From NCBI GenBank assembly GCA_016180705.1, contig JACPAU010000027.1, positions 1 through 7,669 of the forward strand: a stretch of 7,669 bases of DNA, read 5' to 3'. A program made the translations under genes and the position numbers. This stretch comes from Candidatus Methylomirabilota bacterium (GTDB taxonomy: Bacteria > Methylomirabilota > Methylomirabilia > Methylomirabilales > JACPAU01). The notes beneath the pieces were generated by a model that searched no databases, was not told where the DNA came from, and saw only the letters and a program-made list of their open reading frames with translations. The number at the start of each line of letters is the position of its first letter. The first letter of the stretch is position 1. Shown piece after piece: positions 6,598 to 7,669 of this stretch.

Positions 6598-7089
6598 TCA
6601 TGCGGCGGTGATCGTGCGATCCACCATCCGACCCACTTCCCCCTCGTCGATCCCCGCCGCGTGGGAGATCTCGCTCACCAGCAGCTGCCGGACGGTCTCG
6701 AGCATCTTCTTCTCACCGAACGACAGGCACCGGTCCTTCTGGAGGAGCACCAGCTTGCGGAGGACGAGGGCGACCTCGTACAGGGAGCCGGACTTGATCC
6801 GTTCCTGGTGGTCCTTGTACCGGCGGTTCCAGCTCGGACAGATCTCGAGGTCGTTCCGCCGGAGGATGGCCATCACCTTGGGGACCTCGGTGCGGCGGAT
6901 CACCTCCCGGAGCCGGACCTGCTGCGCCTTGCGGGTGGGCACCAGGACCGTCATCCCGTTGCCGAGCATGCGCAGAACGTAGAAGTCCTGCCGCTCGCCG
7001 GAGACGACCTTCTCCTCAATGGCCTCCACCCGGGCGACCCCGTGGGTCGGATACACGACCTTCTTGCCGACGGGAAAGAGCGCGGGCAT
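6598..7089 (-). CDS. carD: CarD/CdnL-family RNA polymerase-binding transcription regulator
   Basis: Global transcription factor that binds the RNA polymerase beta subunit and the upstream edge of the -10 region, stabilising the open complex, notably at rRNA and tRNA promoters (shown for Mycobacterium and Thermus CarD and Myxococcus CdnL). The 163 residues match the usual length of about 160. The N-terminal Tudor-like RNAP-interaction domain spans about 1-60 ([20 protein letters not shown], then [15 protein letters not shown]). The helical DNA-binding domain spans about 65-163 and contains [17 protein letters not shown]. Trp87 is at the place of the tryptophan that wedges into the promoter minor groove. 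I chose the ATG at 7089 because GGAGG lies 9 nt upstream and the family's N-terminus starts here. An upstream ATG at 7140 is rejected because it lies in the -35 box. It is the first gene of the housekeeping operon, as in the mycobacterial carD-ispD-ispF order. Confidence 0.95.
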   Translation of the reverse strand: MPALFPVGKKVVYPTHGVARVEAIEEKVVSGERQDFYVLRMLGNGMTVLVPTRKAQQVRLREVIRRTEVPKVMAILRRNDLEICPSWNRRYKDHQERIKSGSLYEVALVLRKLVLLQKDRCLSFGEKKMLETVRQLLVSEISHAAGIDEGEVGRMVDRTITAA

Positions 7090-7111
7090 CCGGGCAGGCC
7101 TCCGACCGATG

Positions 7112-7140
7112 AGCGTACCAGAGCGCCCCGGGCCAGTCAA
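7112..7140 (-). promoter_or_regulatory. Promoter of the carD operon (extended -10)
   Basis: On the minus strand TTGACT (-35, 7135-7140) is followed by a 17-bp spacer and TACGCT (-10, 7112-7117). TGG directly before the -10 provides an extended -10 TGn motif. The predicted start site is near 7105, giving a leader of about 16 nt that holds just the GGAGG Shine-Dalgarno (7099-7103) and the carD ATG. The promoter lies in the 55-nt radA-carD gap, with the -35 four nucleotides after the radA stop. Assignment is from sequence only. Confidence 0.7.
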
Positions 7141-7144
7141 AGCC

Positions 7145-7669
7145 TTATTTCCCCGCGAAGAGCGCTTCGGGCAGCGCGCCGACCCGCCGGAGGCCCTCCA
7201 GGGCGAGCCCGGGCGGCGCCGCCGCGCCCGCGTCGGCGGCCGGGAGGAGGGCGCGGGTGAAGCCGAGCCGGGCCGCCTCCGCCAGGCGGCGCGGGACCTG
7301 GCGGACCGACCGGACCTCTCCGGCCAGCCCCACCTCGCCGCAGCAGACCAGGTGCGGATCCACGGGGCGGCCCTGCGCGCTGCTCAGGACCGCCGCAACG
7401 ACGGCCAGGTCGGCGGCGGGCTCCGTCACCCGGAGCCCGCCGGCCACGTTCACGTACACGTCCGAGGCCCCCAGGGCGAGCCCCACGTGCCGCTCCAGGA
7501 CCGCCAGGAGCAGCGCCAGCCGCTCCCGGTCCACGCCCCCGGCCACCCGCCGGGCCGCTCCGAGCCCCGCCGGCGCCACCAGCGCCTGGACCTCCAGGAG
7601 CATGGGCCGGCTCCCCTCCAGCGCGGCCAACACCGCCGACCCCGGGGCCTGCGCGGGACGCTCGCGGAG
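7145..7669 (-). CDS. radA: DNA repair protein RadA, C-terminal part (cut by window edge)
   Basis: The last 174 residues of RadA (Sms), a RecA-like hexameric helicase that promotes branch migration during recombinational repair. The frame is open to the right edge, so no start is seen. The visible part is the end of the linker (RERPAQAPGSAVLAALEGSR) followed by the Lon-protease-like C-terminal domain, with PMLLEVQALVAP, RLALLLAVLERHVGL, DVYVNVAGGLRVTEPAADLA and CCGEVGLAGEVRSV. This is the typical RadA signature, in which the Lon fold serves as a structural scaffold rather than a protease. The RecA core and N-terminal zinc finger are off the window. It ends in TAA at 7145, 55 nt before carD. 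RadA is known upstream of disA-yacL in Bacillus. Confidence 0.95.
   Translation of the reverse strand, partial: LRERPAQAPGSAVLAALEGSRPMLLEVQALVAPAGLGAARRVAGGVDRERLALLLAVLERHVGLALGASDVYVNVAGGLRVTEPAADLAVVAAVLSSAQGRPVDPHLVCCGEVGLAGEVRSVRQVPRRLAEAARLGFTRALLPAADAGAAAPPGLALEGLRRVGALPEALFAGK

Noticed and set aside
5361..6611. Plus-strand open frame (416 codons) opposite the PIN-TRAM gene
   Set aside because: The Asp/Val/Leu/His-rich translation mirrors the codon positions of the real minus-strand gene, and no ribosome binding site or motif supports it.
7090..7140. Upstream ATG at 7140 as start of carD, adding 17 residues
   Set aside because: The added residues are not part of the CarD fold, that ATG has no Shine-Dalgarno, and the interval holds the promoter -35 and -10. 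The ATG at 7089 has GGAGG at proper spacing.

Overview
The window is a GC-rich bacterial chromosomal segment in which every supported gene lies on the minus strand, so transcription runs from right (7669) to left (1). It holds the 3' part of radA, a housekeeping run carD - yacL-like PIN/TRAM gene - ispD - ispF - cysS - rlmB, a tRNA cluster Thr(TGT) - Tyr(GTA) - Gly(TCC) - [TPR/metallopeptidase gene] - Thr(GGT), and the first 33 codons of tuf (EF-Tu). No mobile element, CRISPR array, phage gene or rRNA is visible. The very high GC, the genomically encoded CCA ends on all four tRNAs, and a CarD/CdnL gene next to a YacL-type gene suggest a GC-rich bacterium outside the Gammaproteobacteria. A Methylomirabilota/Rokubacteria-like or deltaproteobacterial-type lineage is my best guess, held with low confidence because nothing here is diagnostic.

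Right part (about 7141-7669): the Lon-like C-terminal domain of RadA, cut by the window edge. Just after its stop codon lies a good sigma70-type promoter (TTGACT, 17 bp, TACGCT with an extended -10 TG), which gives carD a leader of only about 16 nt.

Middle (2015-7089): carD (RNA polymerase-binding regulator), a membrane-anchored PIN-TRAM protein, ispD and ispF (two MEP-pathway isoprenoid enzymes), cysS (cysteinyl-tRNA synthetase) and rlmB (23S rRNA 2'-O-methyltransferase). Spacings are short or negative: ispD/ispF touch through an ATGATG, cysS starts 11 nt after ispF, and rlmB starts inside the end of cysS. This looks like one operon combining transcription control, isoprenoid precursor synthesis and translation functions. 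The order combines the radA-disA-yacL-ispD-ispF...cysS...rlmB order known from Bacillus with the carD-ispD-ispF-cysS-rlmB order known from Mycobacterium.

Left part (1-2030): a strong-looking promoter (A/T-rich UP-like tract, TTGATT, 17 bp, TATCTT), whose -35 box contains the rlmB stop codon, drives a tRNA operon of the classic thrU-tyrU-glyT-thrT-tufB type known from E. coli. The unusual point is a complete protein gene between tRNA-Gly and the second tRNA-Thr. It encodes a predicted exported protein with TPR repeats followed by a gluzincin-type HEYAH...NEG metallopeptidase domain. The rest of the window is conserved housekeeping content, and this inserted gene is the part most worth a second look.
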